Source of the DNA: Azohydromonas caseinilytica
Lineage (GTDB): Bacteria; Pseudomonadota; Gammaproteobacteria; Burkholderiales; Burkholderiaceae_C
Length of the DNA: 64,000 nt
NCBI RefSeq assembly: GCF_012927045.1
Contig: NZ_JABBFW010000018.1
Span: 1 to 64,000 of the forward strand
Reading direction: 5' to 3'
The position numbers and the translations under genes were made by a program. This document shows positions 8,826 through 18,827 of this stretch, piece by piece. Under the pieces are notes generated by a model that had not been told where the DNA came from, ran no database searches, and worked only from the letters and a program-made list of their open reading frames with translations. The number at the start of each line of letters is the position of its first letter. The stretch's first letter is position 1.

Positions 8826-10205
8826 ATGAGTCTTCGCATCTACAACACGCTCAGCCGTCAGGTTGAGTCTTTCTCCCCCATTGAGCCGAAGCACGTGCGC
8901 ATGTACGTGTGCGGCATGACGATCTACGACCTGTGCCATGTTGGGCACGCGCGCATGATGATGGCCTTCGACATCGTCAGCCGCTGGTTGCGGGCCAGTG
9001 GCTTCGAAGTCACCTATGTGCGCAACATCACCGACATCGACGACAAGATCATTCGTCGTGCGCTGGAGCGTGGCATTCCGATCCGACAACTCACCGACGA
9101 GATGATCGCAGCTATGCACAAGGACATTGCTGCCATCGGAATCGAGCCGCCAACGCACGAACCTCGCGCCACTGAGTACGTGCCACAGATGCTGCAGATG
9201 ATTCACCGCCTAGAAGACAAGGGCTTGGCCTACCGGGCCACAGGCGGCGATGTGAATTTTGCGGTGCGCAAGTTTCCTGGCTACGGCAAGCTTTCTGGCA
9301 AGTCACTCGATGAGCTGCGTGCCGGAGAGCGCGTGGCGGTGCTTGAAGGTAAGGAGGACCCGCTGGACTTCGTGCTGTGGAAGGCAGCCAAGCCGGAGGA
9401 GCCGGACGATGCCAAGTACGCCAGCGACTTTGGCCCAGGGCGCCCGGGCTGGCACATCGAGTGCTCAGCCATGAGTTGCGCTCTGCTGGGCGAGCATTTC
9501 GACATCCATGGCGGCGGCATGGATCTGCAGTTTCCTCACCACGAGAACGAGATCGCGCAAAGCGAAGGTGCCAGCGGCAGGACGTTTGTCAATGTGTGGA
9601 TGCACAACGGCTTTCTCAACGTGGATAACGAGAAGATGTCGAAGTCACTCGGCAACTTCTTCACAATCCGCGACGTCCTCAAGAGTTTCGATGGCGAGAC
9701 AGTGCGCTTCTTCATGTTGCGCACGCACTACCGCAGTCCGTTCAATTTCAGCGACGCTAATCTTGAAGACGCACGCCACGCGCTGCGCCGTCTCTATACG
9801 GCGCTTTCCAGCGTGGAGGGCGTGCCTGTACTCGCAACCATTGACTGGACGCAGCCCCAAGCTGCGGTTTTCCGGGCTGCGATGGACGACGATTTCAACA
9901 CGCCCGGTGCCGTGGCGGTGCTGTTTGAACTGGCGACTGAGGTGAACCGCAACCGCTCCGTGGAAGCCGCCACTCTACTCAAGGCTCTCGGTGCCACATT
10001 GGGTCTGCTGCAGCAGTCTCCGCGAGCCTTCCTTCAAGGCGGTGGCGTCTTGGATGAAGCCAAGGTTCAACAGTTGATCGAACGGCGTGCCGAAGCCAAG
10101 AAGGCTCGCGACTTTGCCACCGCCGACGCTATCCGGCGCGAGTTGACCGAGCAAGGCATCGTGCTGCAGGACTCAGCACAGGGCACAACTTGGGTGAAGG
10201 CCTGA
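8826..10205 (+). CDS. cysS: Cysteinyl-tRNA synthetase
   Basis: This class I aminoacyl-tRNA synthetase charges tRNA-Cys. The start at ATG 8826 ([12 protein letters not shown]) is preferred over an in-frame ATG at 8799 because the family begins there; this gives 459 residues. The HIGH-type motif is HVGHAR, the KMSKS motif is KMSKSLGN, and the zinc ligands fit [14 protein letters not shown] and HHENE. The C-terminal DALR-type region ends at 10205, directly against the next start codon. Confidence 0.98.
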   Translation: MSLRIYNTLSRQVESFSPIEPKHVRMYVCGMTIYDLCHVGHARMMMAFDIVSRWLRASGFEVTYVRNITDIDDKIIRRALERGIPIRQLTDEMIAAMHKDIAAIGIEPPTHEPRATEYVPQMLQMIHRLEDKGLAYRATGGDVNFAVRKFPGYGKLSGKSLDELRAGERVAVLEGKEDPLDFVLWKAAKPEEPDDAKYASDFGPGRPGWHIECSAMSCALLGEHFDIHGGGMDLQFPHHENEIAQSEGASGRTFVNVWMHNGFLNVDNEKMSKSLGNFFTIRDVLKSFDGETVRFFMLRTHYRSPFNFSDANLEDARHALRRLYTALSSVEGVPVLATIDWTQPQAAVFRAAMDDDFNTPGAVAVLFELATEVNRNRSVEAATLLKALGATLGLLQQSPRAFLQGGGVLDEAKVQQLIERRAEAKKARDFATADAIRRELTEQGIVLQDSAQGTTWVKA

Positions 10206-10856
10206 ATGGTGCGTCCGGCCACAGTGGTCACGCCTGCTTATTGGGACGAGGCGTGCAAGCACCTCGCCAAGCGTGACCGAGTGATGCGCAAACTCATCCC
10301 GCAGTTTGGCGAGGCCCGGCTGCAATGTCGGGGTGACGCTTTCACGACGCTGGCACGCTCCATCGTCGGACAACAAATTTCGGTGCGTGCAGCGCAGTCG
10401 GTGTGGGAGCGCTTCATCACCCTTGCCGGCGGCCGTGCCACGAGGCTGCAGCCGGCAGCAGTGCTGGGTTTGGAGCTGCCGGCCATGCGGGAGGCGGGTT
10501 TGTCAGCGCGCAAAGTGGAGTATCTGCGCGACCTGGCGACGCACTTCAGTGACGGTACGGTACACGTGCGCCAGTGGCAGCAGATGGATGACGAGGCCAT
10601 CATTGAGGAACTTGTCGCCGTGCGTGGCATCGGTCGCTGGACGGCGGAGATGTTCCTGATCTTTCATCTGATGCGCCCCAACGTCCTGCCGCTGGACGAC
10701 GTGGGTTTGTTGCGGGGTATCAGCCTCAACTATTTCAGCGGCGAGCCGGTATCAAGGGCGGAAGCCCGCGAGGTGGGGGATGCCTGGGCGCCGTACCGTT
10801 CCGTGGCGACTTGGTACCTCTGGCGCAGCCTCGATCCGGTGCCCGTCGAATACTGA
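10206..10856 (+). CDS. DNA-3-methyladenine glycosylase (AlkA/HhH-GPD)
   Basis: This base-excision repair glycosylase removes alkylated purines. The 216-residue product has the helix-hairpin-helix [11 protein letters not shown] followed by the Gly-Pro-Asp loop with the catalytic Asp ([10 protein letters not shown]). QQISVRAA fits the base-flipping face. Length fits the short bacterial AlkA-type subfamily without the N-terminal domain of E. coli AlkA. The start follows the cysS stop with no gap, and accA begins 26 bp downstream, so cysS-alkA-accA-tilS are probably co-transcribed. Confidence 0.9.
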   Translation: MVRPATVVTPAYWDEACKHLAKRDRVMRKLIPQFGEARLQCRGDAFTTLARSIVGQQISVRAAQSVWERFITLAGGRATRLQPAAVLGLELPAMREAGLSARKVEYLRDLATHFSDGTVHVRQWQQMDDEAIIEELVAVRGIGRWTAEMFLIFHLMRPNVLPLDDVGLLRGISLNYFSGEPVSRAEAREVGDAWAPYRSVATWYLWRSLDPVPVEY

Positions 10857-10882
10857 GCCGTCGCGGCAAGGAGCTTTTCTTC

Positions 10883-11854
10883 ATGAGCAAAAAACATTTC
10901 CTCGAATTCGAACAGTCCGTCGCCGAGTTGGAAGGCAAGATTGAGGAACTGCGCTATGTGCAGACCGAGTCTGCCGTGGACATCTCCGAGGAAATCGAGC
11001 GGTTGCAGAAGAAGAGCCTGCAGCTCACCAAGGACATCTACGCCAATCTGACACCGTGGCAGGTGACGCAGATTGCCCGTCATCCGCAGCGGCCTTATAC
11101 GCTGGACTACATCCAAGAGATCTTTACCGATTTCCAGGAACTGCACGGCGATCGCCACTATGCCGACGACCAGTCCATCGTTGGCGGTCTGGCTCGCTTC
11201 AATGGGCAGGCCTGCATGGTGCTGGGCCACCAGAAAGGCCGCGATACCAAGGAACGCGCGGCACGTAACTTCGGCATGAGCCGTCCCGAAGGCTATCGCA
11301 AGGCGCTGCGGCTGATGAAGCTGGCGGAAAAGTTCGGACTACCTGTGTTCACGTTTGTGGATACGCCGGGCGCTTACCCGGGTATCGGCGCCGAAGAACG
11401 CGGGCAATCCGAAGCCATTGGCCGCAACATCTATGAAATGGCGCAATTAGAAGTGCCCATCATCACCACGATCATCGGTGAGGGCGGCTCCGGCGGTGCA
11501 CTGGCCATCAGCGTGGCCGACCAGGTGCTGATGCTGCAGTTTTCCGTCTATTCCGTGATTTCACCCGAGGGCTGTGCGTCCATTCTCTGGAAAACGGCGG
11601 AGCGCGCCGCTGATGCCGCGGAAGCGTTAGGCATCACGGCCCACCGACTCAAGGCATTAGGCCTGATCGACAAGATTGTCAGCGAGCCTGTGGGTGGCGC
11701 GCACCGTGACTCTCGTCACATGGCCGCGACGCTCAAACGCGCGCTCAATGACGCGCTGCGCCAGGTGGTGGACCTCAAGCCGCGTGAGCTGCTGCAACGC
11801 CGCTACGAGCGGCTGCAGTCGTATGGCCGCTTCAGCGACACCACCGAGCGCTGA
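10883..11854 (+). CDS. accA: Acetyl-CoA carboxylase carboxyltransferase, alpha subunit
   Basis: AccA with AccD transfers carboxyl from biotin to acetyl-CoA, the committed step of fatty acid synthesis. ATG 10883 is preceded by GGCAAGGAGC, and 323 residues result. The N-terminal helical region ([18 protein letters not shown]), the core [18 protein letters not shown] and [10 protein letters not shown] motifs, and [10 protein letters not shown] are present. The tilS start lies inside the 3' end in another frame. Confidence 0.97.
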   Translation: MSKKHFLEFEQSVAELEGKIEELRYVQTESAVDISEEIERLQKKSLQLTKDIYANLTPWQVTQIARHPQRPYTLDYIQEIFTDFQELHGDRHYADDQSIVGGLARFNGQACMVLGHQKGRDTKERAARNFGMSRPEGYRKALRLMKLAEKFGLPVFTFVDTPGAYPGIGAEERGQSEAIGRNIYEMAQLEVPIITTIIGEGGSGGALAISVADQVLMLQFSVYSVISPEGCASILWKTAERAADAAEALGITAHRLKALGLIDKIVSEPVGGAHRDSRHMAATLKRALNDALRQVVDLKPRELLQRRYERLQSYGRFSDTTER

Positions 11855-13154
11855 TTCCCTCTGCGTCGCCGTAGCCGCCAGCGGAGGGCGCGACTCCACT
11901 GCGCTGCTGTATGCCACCGCCCGTGCTGCTCAGGCGCTCGGGTTGCGTGTGCTCGCCCTGCATGTACACCATGGCCTGCTGCCCGAAGCCGATGCCTGGG
12001 TGGAGCACCTGCGGCGCCAGTGTGCCGACTGGAGCGGGCAGGGCCTTCCTGTAACACTGCGCTGGTGCCGGCTCGATGGCTCTCCCAAGCGGGGCGAAAG
12101 CATCGAAGCCTGGGCACGGCGCGGGCGCTATGCCGCGCTGGCGCGTATGGCTTGTGAGGAAGAGGCCAGTCTCGTTCTGCTGGCCCATCACCGGCGAGAC
12201 CAGGCCGAGACCTTCATGTTGCAGGCTCTGCGCGGCAGCGGCATGGCCGGGCTGGCGGCTATGCCGAAGCAGATCGTGCGCGATGGTGTGCTGTGGGCAC
12301 GACCCTGGTTGCAACAGCCCTCGGAGGCTGTGGAGGTCTATGTGCATTCACATGGCCTGTCGTTCGTCCAGGACCCGAGCAACGACGATTTGAGTTTTGC
12401 GCGCAACCGGCTACGCCACCACGTCATGCCCGCGCTGACGGCGGCATTTGCGCACACCGAGCAAGCGCTCTGCGCCGCAGCCCGGCAGGCCCAACAGGCC
12501 CGCGAGTGCCTGCAAGCGCTGGCGGAACTCGATCTGGCAAAGGTGGAGGAGGGCAGCGCACTGCGCTTGCCCGCCCTGGAGATGTTTCCGGTAGCCCGCC
12601 GGGTAAACGTGCTACGCCACTGGCTGGGTCAGCGTTGCGGCCGAGGACCCAGTGAGTCGTTGCTGCAGCGCCTTGTGCAGGAGCTTCCCGGGGACTCCCC
12701 GGCGCAGTGGACCGTCGGCGGGCATGTACTGCGACGCTACCGCGGTCTGCTGCGCTGCGAGCCAGCATGTTCAGCGTCAATTTTGCTCAATGCCAGCCGG
12801 CAGCAGGCCATCTCGGTAGCCGAGGCTGGCTGCTATCACTTGTCGGGCTGGGGCGGTTCGTTGCGAGTGAAACCTGTTGCCGAAGCAGGCGTGGCCTTGT
12901 CCCGGCTCCAAGACTGCTGCCTGCGCGAGCGCAGCGGCGGCGAACAGTTTCAGCGCAGCCCTCACAGCATCCCGCGTAGCCTAAAGAAGCAATACCAGGC
13001 AGAAGGCGTCCCGAGTTGGCAACGAGGCGGGCCGCTGCTATGGCACGGCGATGCGTTGTTGTTCGTGCCTGGACTCGGCATCGATGCCCGGCTGTGGGCA
13101 CCGCCGGGCACGCCGCAATTCGCACTCGAATGGGTGTCCGATACAGCGGGCTAG
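11823..13154 (+). CDS. tilS: tRNA(Ile)-lysidine synthase TilS
   Basis: TilS modifies the C34 wobble base of tRNA-Ile(CAU) to lysidine, so that it reads AUA. The PP-loop motif SGGRDS is at residues 20-25 from ATG 11823, and [10 protein letters not shown] and [10 protein letters not shown] are typical. This start overlaps accA by 32 bp; no better-placed start leaves the PP-loop with its usual short N-terminal strand. The product is 443 residues, the long form with C-terminal substrate-binding domains. Confidence 0.94.
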   Translation: MAASATPPSADSLCVAVAASGGRDSTALLYATARAAQALGLRVLALHVHHGLLPEADAWVEHLRRQCADWSGQGLPVTLRWCRLDGSPKRGESIEAWARRGRYAALARMACEEEASLVLLAHHRRDQAETFMLQALRGSGMAGLAAMPKQIVRDGVLWARPWLQQPSEAVEVYVHSHGLSFVQDPSNDDLSFARNRLRHHVMPALTAAFAHTEQALCAAARQAQQARECLQALAELDLAKVEEGSALRLPALEMFPVARRVNVLRHWLGQRCGRGPSESLLQRLVQELPGDSPAQWTVGGHVLRRYRGLLRCEPACSASILLNASRQQAISVAEAGCYHLSGWGGSLRVKPVAEAGVALSRLQDCCLRERSGGEQFQRSPHSIPRSLKKQYQAEGVPSWQRGGPLLWHGDALLFVPGLGIDARLWAPPGTPQFALEWVSDTAG

Positions 13155-13214
13155 AATCGCGGGTTCGCGGGCCACTGGCGCCTCGCGGCAAACACCGGGC
13201 CTGTTTCACACACC

Positions 13215-14489
13215 ATGGCATTGATAGTTCACAAGTACGGCGGCACGTCGATGGGCTCAACCGAGCGCATCCGCAACGTCGCCAAGCGCGTGGCCAAGTG
13301 GGCACGTGCGGGCCACCAGATGGTGGTCGTTCCCTCCGCGATGAGCGGCGAAACCAATCGGCTGCTGGGGCTGGCTAAGGAGCTCTCGCCCAAACAGAGC
13401 TCTCCGGCGCTGATGCGCGAACTCGACATGATCGCCGCCACCGGCGAGCAGGTGTCGGTGGGCCTGCTGGCCATCGCGCTGCAGGCCGAGGGCGCGGAGG
13501 CTATCAGCTACACAGGCTGGCAGGTGCCGGTGCAGACGGATTCGGCCTACACCAAGGCGCGCATTCAAAGCATCGATGATGCTCGCGTACGTGCCGATCT
13601 GGCCGCAGGCCGTGTGGTGATCATCACCGGTTTCCAGGGCATCGACGCCGAAGGCCACATCACGACGCTGGGCCGTGGCGGTTCCGACACCTCGGCGGTC
13701 GCGGTGGCGGCGGCGATGAGGGCCGACGAGTGCCTGATCTACACGGACGTCGACGGTGTCTACACCACCGACCCGCGCATCGTGCCCGAAGCGCGCCGGC
13801 TCTCGACCATCAGCTTCGAAGAGATGCTGGAGATGGCGAGTCTGGGCTCCAAGGTGCTGCAGATCCGCTCGGTGGAGTTTGCGGGCAAGTACCGTGTGCC
13901 GCTGCGCGTGCTCTCCAGCTTTACGCCCTGGGACATTGATATCGAAGAGGAAGCCCGCTCCGGCACCCTGATCACCTTCGAGGAAGACGAAAAGATGGAA
14001 CAAGCCGTTGTCTCCGGCATCGCGTTCAACCGCGACGAGGCCAAGATCACTGTCATGGGTGTGCCCGACAAGCCCGGTATCGCTTACCAGATTCTGGGCG
14101 CCGTAGCCGAGGCCAACATCGACGTCGACGTGATCATCCAGAACGTGTCGCACGACGGGAAGACCGACTTTTCGTTCACGGTGCATCGCAACGACTACCA
14201 GCGCACCATGGAGTTGCTGCAGAGCCAGGTCGCCCCGGCCACGGGTGCCGCGCAGGTGCTGGGCGATACCAAGATTTGCAAGGTCAGCATCGTGGGCATC
14301 GGCATGCGTAGCCACGCCGGCGTCGCCAGCAAGATGTTCCGTGCCCTGAGTGACGAGGGCATCAATATTCAGATGATCACGACCAGCGAGATCAAGACCA
14401 GCGTCGTGATCGACGAGAAGTACATGGAACTGGCCGTGCGCGCACTGCACAAGGTCTTCGACCTCGACCAGGAACCGGCCGCATCCTGA
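13215..14489 (+). CDS. lysC: Aspartate kinase
   Basis: Aspartokinase phosphorylates aspartate, the first step to lysine, threonine and methionine. The 424-residue product begins MALIVHKYGGTSMG (kinase motif KYGGTS). ITTLGRGGSDTSA and YTDVDGVYTTDPR follow, and two ACT domains lie in the last 160 residues, so feedback control by Lys/Thr is expected. The 60-bp gap after tilS has no room for a lysine riboswitch and none is seen. Confidence 0.96.
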   Translation: MALIVHKYGGTSMGSTERIRNVAKRVAKWARAGHQMVVVPSAMSGETNRLLGLAKELSPKQSSPALMRELDMIAATGEQVSVGLLAIALQAEGAEAISYTGWQVPVQTDSAYTKARIQSIDDARVRADLAAGRVVIITGFQGIDAEGHITTLGRGGSDTSAVAVAAAMRADECLIYTDVDGVYTTDPRIVPEARRLSTISFEEMLEMASLGSKVLQIRSVEFAGKYRVPLRVLSSFTPWDIDIEEEARSGTLITFEEDEKMEQAVVSGIAFNRDEAKITVMGVPDKPGIAYQILGAVAEANIDVDVIIQNVSHDGKTDFSFTVHRNDYQRTMELLQSQVAPATGAAQVLGDTKICKVSIVGIGMRSHAGVASKMFRALSDEGINIQMITTSEIKTSVVIDEKYMELAVRALHKVFDLDQEPAAS

Positions 14490-14515
14490 TAAAAATGAAA
14501 AAACAGCAGGGTAGC

Positions 14516-14544
14516 TGCACAGATCGCAAAAACCCTGTTAGAAT
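14516..14544 (+). promoter_or_regulatory. Promoter of tRNA-Ser(GCT)
   Basis: TGCACA (14516-14521) and TAGAAT (14539-14544) are separated by 17 bp and lie just upstream of the tRNA. The GTTAGAAT stretch recurs before the second tRNA-Ser of the window. Confidence 0.6.
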
Positions 14545-14556
14545 CTAAGCTTCGCT

Positions 14557-14649
14557 GGAGTCGTGACCGAGAGGCCGAAGGTGCTCCCCTGCTAAGGGAG
14601 TATGCGGGCAAAACCTGCATCGAGGGTTCGAATCCCTCCGACTCCGCCA
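14557..14649 (+). tRNA. tRNA-Ser(GCT)
   Basis: A 93-nt class II tRNA. The acceptor stem GGAGTCG pairs with CGACTCC, followed by discriminator G and an encoded CCA at 14647-14649. The anticodon GCT is at 14591-14593 in the loop CTGCTAA. The long variable arm (TATGCGGGCAAAACCTGCAT) is typical of serine tRNAs, and the T loop is GGTTCGAATCC. It reads AGC and AGU codons. Confidence 0.97.
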
Positions 14650-14659
14650 AGACCGCATG

Positions 14660-14693
14660 AGACCGAAGATTCGCAAGAACCTTCGGTCTTTTT
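14660..14693 (+). terminator. Intrinsic terminator of tRNA-Ser(GCT)
   Basis: AGACCGAAG (14660-14668) pairs perfectly with CTTCGGTCT (14681-14689) across a 12-nt loop and runs into five T. It lies 10 bp after the tRNA. Confidence 0.88.
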
Positions 14694-14725
14694 GCTTTTG
14701 GGCTCGACGATCGATGAGCTGCGGC

Positions 14726-15739
14726 TCAGGCCGACATCCCGGCGAGTGCGCGTGCCAATTCCAGGACAGAGCAGGGCGCGCAGCCCTCAGCCTTGTTGTT
14801 GATGGTGACGTAGACGCTGCGGCCGGCCGACAAGGTGCCCCCAATCACGCGCGCCAAGCCTTGACGGGTAGAGAGGTCCGGCGCACACAACTTGTCGAAG
14901 GGTGCCCAGCGATCCTTGGCACTGGCGTAACTCTGGCCTCGCTGCAGGTTCCAGCGGCACACCAGATCTCCTGGCCAAGTTGCGCGCAGCAAAGGCAGCT
15001 GCTGGTCGAGACCCGGCATGCGGTCATGCAGACCCAGGCAATAGCGCACGCCATGGGCTTTCAAATGCGCCGCAAGCCAGGGCTGCAACAGTTCCGGGTC
15101 GCGCAGCTCCAGAGCGAGCCGGCTGCCTGATGGAACCTCGGGCAGCAAGGCCTGCCAAAGGCGATCCAGTTGCGCCTCCAGCCGCACCGGGTCGTGCAGC
15201 CAAGCCGGCGGCAACGGTGACAGCTGGAACACGAGCACGCCGAGCTTTTCACCCAGGCCTTGAACGGCCGGCCGCAGGCATTGCTCCAGTGCCATCTGGG
15301 CATCCAGGAACGACGGGTTGCTGCGCTCGGCACGTCCGCCCGCATCGCGCCGAACGGCGTCGCTGACCAGCGCCGCCGCCTTGACGACGAATCGGAATCC
15401 CGCCGGTACCTGGGCTGCCAGGGTGGCATAGGCGGCGGCCTCCAATGGGCGGTAGAAGGCCCGGTCCAGACTCACGGTGCGCAACAGCGGATGCGCGGCA
15501 TAGGCCTGCAGGCCTTCACGCGACAAGCGTGCCTCTGGATAAGCCTGTGCCCAAACCAGGCCGGCCCAGCCGCTGAAATTCCAGGACGACGTTCCCAGAT
15601 GCAGCCGTCCGTCCCAACGCTCGTTCAGCCGGTGTGCCAGTTCCTGCAGCTCAACATCGATTGGCGCGGGCTGAACGGTGGCGACTTCCAGCGGCGGCTC
15701 ATTGAACAGCGTTGACTGAAGGAAAGAGGAGTTCGTCAT
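14726..15739 (-). CDS. DUF72 family protein
   Basis: DUF72 proteins are TIM-barrel-like proteins of unsettled function. The 337-residue product carries family hallmarks: LHLGTSSWNFSGW, FYRPL, FRFVVKA, LGVLVFQLSP, LALELRDPE and the C-terminal VYVTINNKAEGCAP. A roughly 45-residue N-terminal extension precedes the core. A small ORF ends on the start codon of this gene, and a good promoter lies upstream at 15843-15871. Confidence 0.88.
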   Translation of the reverse strand: MTNSSFLQSTLFNEPPLEVATVQPAPIDVELQELAHRLNERWDGRLHLGTSSWNFSGWAGLVWAQAYPEARLSREGLQAYAAHPLLRTVSLDRAFYRPLEAAAYATLAAQVPAGFRFVVKAAALVSDAVRRDAGGRAERSNPSFLDAQMALEQCLRPAVQGLGEKLGVLVFQLSPLPPAWLHDPVRLEAQLDRLWQALLPEVPSGSRLALELRDPELLQPWLAAHLKAHGVRYCLGLHDRMPGLDQQLPLLRATWPGDLVCRWNLQRGQSYASAKDRWAPFDKLCAPDLSTRQGLARVIGGTLSAGRSVYVTINNKAEGCAPCSVLELARALAGMSA

Positions 15740-15831
15740 CGGGCAGAGACAACGCGCAAAGAACTACGCAGCCCTGGCAGGCGGCAAGCCTGGATGCCGT
15801 CAGCCTCGACACACAAACATGGAACCACCAT
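15736..15831 (-). CDS. Possible 31-codon leader ORF before DUF72
   Basis: An ATG at 15831 opens a 31-codon ORF (begins MVVPCLCVEADG, ends LRVVSAR) whose TGA overlaps the DUF72 ATG as ATGA. Transcription from the promoter at 15843-15871 would start about 5 nt before this ATG, so the ORF would be first on the message. It could couple translation to DUF72, or be chance. No homolog is recognised. Confidence 0.35.
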   Translation of the reverse strand: MVVPCLCVEADGIQACRLPGLRSSLRVVSAR

Positions 15832-15842
15832 TGCAATTTCAC

Positions 15843-15871
15843 ATAATACGCATTGCAGCGTCAGTATACAA
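15843..15871 (-). promoter_or_regulatory. Promoter for the DUF72 unit
   Basis: On the minus strand TTGTAT (15871-15866) and TATTAT (15848-15843) are separated by exactly 17 bp, in the AT-rich part of the gap between the ankyrin gene and DUF72. Confidence 0.6.
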
Positions 15872-15919
15872 TTGTGGCATGGCGTCCTCCCTAATCCCAT
15901 GGCCGCATCGGGCCGGCAT

Positions 15920-16594
15920 CTAACGGCGTGCCGCCGCCTCCAGTTCGTCCGCCAGCGCATCGCGGCTCACGCCTCGTGCAAAGTCAGCTGCGCTCAATCC
16001 GCGCTGATTGCGTGCCTTGGCATCAGCGCCGCGCTGCACAAGCAGCCTGGCGGCATCGATAGCCCCATAGCCGGCCGCCATCATCAGCGGCGTGCTGCCA
16101 TTGGGACTGACCGCGTTCACCGGCGCCCCCGCCTTGAGCATCTCCACCACCGGCCCAAGCTCCGGGCACGACGCCGCGTAATGGATGGGCGCCCAGCCCT
16201 CGCGATGGACGCGTGCACCGCGCTGGATCAGGCGCTGCATCCACGCCACATGGCCACGCAGCGCCGCGATCATCAATGGCGTCTCGCCGGCGGCATTGGA
16301 CGCTTCCAGATCCAGTTGCGAATGCGCCCACAGCGCCTCTGCGGCGGCCAGCGCATCTTCCTTGAACGCGAAGCTCAGCGCCGGCTCGCCACGCTCGTTG
16401 CGCGAGTTGGGATCAAAACCGCGCCGCAACAGTGCCGCCACGCTGCGCCCATCGTCGCGCTCGACGGCCTTGAAGAAATCCTCGTAACTGCCGGCCCAGG
16501 CAGGGCCCACGCCCAGCAATGCAGCCAGGCCCCCCATCAGCACCGAGCGCCTGACAGCGCCTCGCCGCTGTTCCCCTCCAAGGCCACTGCTCAT
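15920..16594 (-). CDS. Exported ankyrin-repeat protein
   Basis: The 224-residue product has an Arg-rich N-terminus and hydrophobic segment (LMGGLAALLGVGPAWA), read as a signal peptide cleaved after AWA near residue 34. About five ankyrin repeats follow, for example ETPLMIAALRGHVAWMQRLI and STPLMMAAGYGAIDAARLLV. It should be a periplasmic protein-binding scaffold. Its start overlaps the tatD stop by 4 bp, an arrangement common in this bacterial group. The binding partner is unknown. Confidence 0.9.
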   Translation of the reverse strand: MSSGLGGEQRRGAVRRSVLMGGLAALLGVGPAWAGSYEDFFKAVERDDGRSVAALLRRGFDPNSRNERGEPALSFAFKEDALAAAEALWAHSQLDLEASNAAGETPLMIAALRGHVAWMQRLIQRGARVHREGWAPIHYAASCPELGPVVEMLKAGAPVNAVSPNGSTPLMMAAGYGAIDAARLLVQRGADAKARNQRGLSAADFARGVSRDALADELEAAARR

Positions 16595-17382
16595 GCGGCC
16601 CCCAGTGACGGCACCTTGAACAGCCTTTCGAAATTGGCGCTGGTGGCACGGCCGATGTCCTCGGCGCTGCAGCCCTTGAGCTCGGCCAGCTGGGCCGCGA
16701 CATGCGGCACGTAGGCCGGCTGGTTGACCTTGCCGCGGTACGGCACCGGAGCCAGGTACGGGCTGTCGGTTTCGATCAGCATCCGGTCCATCGGCACGAA
16801 CCTGGCAACCTCGCGCAGGTCCTGCGCATTGCGGAACGTGAGGATGCCGGAGAAGGAAATGTGGAAGCCCAGGTCCAGCGCGGCACGCGCCACGGCCTCG
16901 GTCTCGGTGAAGCAGTGAAAGACGCCGCCCGCCTGCTCACCGCCCTCCTCGCGCAGGATCGCCAGCGTGTCGTCGCTGGAGCTTCGGGTATGGATGATCA
17001 GCGGCTTGCCCGTGGCACGGGCGGCACGGATGTGCACGCGAAAGCGCTCGCGCTGCCACTCCATGTCTTCGAGGCTGCGGCCGTTGAGGCGGTAGTAGTC
17101 CAGCCCCGTCTCCCCGATGCCGACCACGCGCGGCCGCGCCGCCAGCTCGCACAAGTAGCCCACCGAGGGCTCCAGCACATCCTCGTTGTCGGGATGCACG
17201 CCCACGCTGGCCCAGAAGTTGTCATGCGCCATCGCCAACGCATGCACGCTCTCGAACTCTTCCAGCGTGGTGCAGATGCACAACGCGCGGTCCACATCCG
17301 CGGCAGCCATCGCGGCGCGGATCTCGTCCAGGCGCGCCTGCAGTTCGGGAAAGCTCAAATGGCAATGGGAATCGACGTACAT
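16591..17382 (-). CDS. tatD: TatD family metal-dependent DNase
   Basis: TatD-type proteins are TIM-barrel metallohydrolases with 3'-5' exonuclease activity. The 263-residue product has the metal motif DSHCHL at residues 4-9, VGIGETGLDYY, PLIIHTR, VFHCFTE and LIETDSPYLAP. It sits in the mltG-tmk-holB-pilZ-tatD order, as in many proteobacteria. Confidence 0.94.
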   Translation of the reverse strand: MYVDSHCHLSFPELQARLDEIRAAMAAADVDRALCICTTLEEFESVHALAMAHDNFWASVGVHPDNEDVLEPSVGYLCELAARPRVVGIGETGLDYYRLNGRSLEDMEWQRERFRVHIRAARATGKPLIIHTRSSSDDTLAILREEGGEQAGGVFHCFTETEAVARAALDLGFHISFSGILTFRNAQDLREVARFVPMDRMLIETDSPYLAPVPYRGKVNQPAYVPHVAAQLAELKGCSAEDIGRATSANFERLFKVPSLGAA

Positions 17383-17436
17383 CGGAAATCAGTCCAACAG
17401 GTCCCGCGACCACGCGCGAAACGAAAGATTTAGAAC

Positions 17437-17808
17437 TCAGAACACCTGGGTCGGCCGTACCGAGGCCAGCTCGGCGCCCAGGATCTCTTCGATGCGGGCC
17501 TTGAGCGCACGCGACTCCGCATCGCCGGCAAAGACCACGCCCACGCCCTGCGCACGGCCGCCCGTGGCGTTGACCGGCGTGATCCAGGCCACCTTGCCGG
17601 CCACCGTCCGACGCTCGGTTTCGCCCGGCAAGGTCAAAACGACCTCGTACAGGTCGCCCAGCCGATGCTCTCGCGCCGTGGCAATGAACAGCCCGCCTTC
17701 GGCAAACAGCGGGATGTAGGCCGCGTACAGCGCCGCCCTGTCGGTTAGCGCGAGTGGCACCAGCGTCGGCTGCGCCGGGATCGGTTCGATGGGCAGGCTG
17801 TCGTTCAT
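17437..17808 (-). CDS. pilZ: PilZ domain protein, type IV pilus-type
   Basis: The 123-residue product resembles the small PilZ protein encoded next to holB, needed for type IV pilus formation in Pseudomonas. The open frame is longer, but ATG 17808 overlaps the holB stop by one base (TGATG) and gives the normal family length. The beta-barrel strands are visible (GLFIATA, LYEVVLTLPG, VAGKVAWITPV, GVGVVF). The canonical RxxxR c-di-GMP motif is not evident near the N-terminus, as in the holB-linked PilZ class. Confidence 0.88.
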   Translation of the reverse strand: MNDSLPIEPIPAQPTLVPLALTDRAALYAAYIPLFAEGGLFIATAREHRLGDLYEVVLTLPGETERRTVAGKVAWITPVNATGGRAQGVGVVFAGDAESRALKARIEEILGAELASVRPTQVF

Positions 17809-18827
17809 CAGCGCCCCAGTGTAGTGAGACGCCCACGCCCGGCCGACGCGGGCTTGCCCGGCCACAGTGCCGCGGCCTGGGCCACCAGCGATTCGGCCAG
17901 CAGCGGCGCGTTCCAGGGATGCTCGTCGTGGCGCGACAGCTGCGTCAGCTCCCGCGACCACGCCGCCAGCGCCGGCAGTGCGGCACCCGGCGGCAGCGCC
18001 TCGGCCGGGAAATAGCGTGGCGCACCGCCGGCGGCCACCGCCATCAGGTCGTGACAGAGCTTGAGCAGCGTCTCCAGCAGCCGCGGCAGCGGCCACTGCG
18101 CCACCGCGCCGGCATCGCCCTGGCGCAGGCGCTGCGGCAGCGCGCTCCAGCTGTCGGCATCGATGCCCTCACTGGCCAGCGCCTGGGCTTCCAGCGGGCG
18201 GCCGCCCGCGGCATCGAGCAGCACCGCCGGCTGCGCGATGCCCCGCTCCTGCAGCCAGGCCAGTGCCGCCTCGCGCGTCGGCAACGGCAAGGCCAGGCGC
18301 TGGCAACGGCTGCGGATGGTGGGCAGCAACAGCTCCGGGTCGGTGGTGGTCAGCAGCAGCCGCACCTGCGGCGCGGGCTCCTCCAGCGTCTTGAGCAGCG
18401 CGTTGGCGCTGGCCTCCTGCATGGCCGTGGCCGGATGGATCAGCAGCACCTTGGCCACGCCGCGCGACAGGCTCTGGTGCGTCCAGTCGATGGCCTGGCG
18501 CACCTCCTCGATGCGAATCCACTTGCTGGGCTTGGCGTCCTTCTTGCGCCCCTCCTCGTCGGGCCAGCCCAGGGGCTCGCGCAGCGCCTCGGGCAACAGC
18601 AGCCTGAAATCCGGATGGCCATGCGTGTCCATCAGGTGGCAGGCCGTGCAGCGCCCGCAGGGTCGCTGGACGCCCTCGCCCGTCGCCTCGCACAGCAGCG
18701 CCCGCGCCAGCTCGAAACCGAACTCGTACTGCCCGACACCGGCCGGGCCGTGGATCAGCAACGCGTGCGAGCGCTGCCGCAGCGCCTGCTGCAGCGGCCC
18801 ATTCAGCCAGGGCAGCGGCGCGCTCAC
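17808..18827 (-). CDS. holB: DNA polymerase III subunit delta'
   Basis: Delta' is part of the clamp loader. The start is GTG 18827, overlapping the tmk stop as GTGA (339 residues); a longer in-frame ATG at 18866 lies inside tmk. [20 protein letters not shown] is a P-loop variant lacking the Walker A Lys, usual for delta', which does not hydrolyse ATP. The zinc module [17 protein letters not shown] and LLKTLEEP are present. Confidence 0.93.
   Translation of the reverse strand: MSAPLPWLNGPLQQALRQRSHALLIHGPAGVGQYEFGFELARALLCEATGEGVQRPCGRCTACHLMDTHGHPDFRLLLPEALREPLGWPDEEGRKKDAKPSKWIRIEEVRQAIDWTHQSLSRGVAKVLLIHPATAMQEASANALLKTLEEPAPQVRLLLTTTDPELLLPTIRSRCQRLALPLPTREAALAWLQERGIAQPAVLLDAAGGRPLEAQALASEGIDADSWSALPQRLRQGDAGAVAQWPLPRLLETLLKLCHDLMAVAAGGAPRYFPAEALPPGAALPALAAWSRELTQLSRHDEHPWNAPLLAESLVAQAAALWPGKPASAGRGRLTTLGR

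Noticed and set aside
13155-13214. Lysine riboswitch before lysC
   Set aside because: Only 60 bp separate tilS and lysC, too short for that structure.
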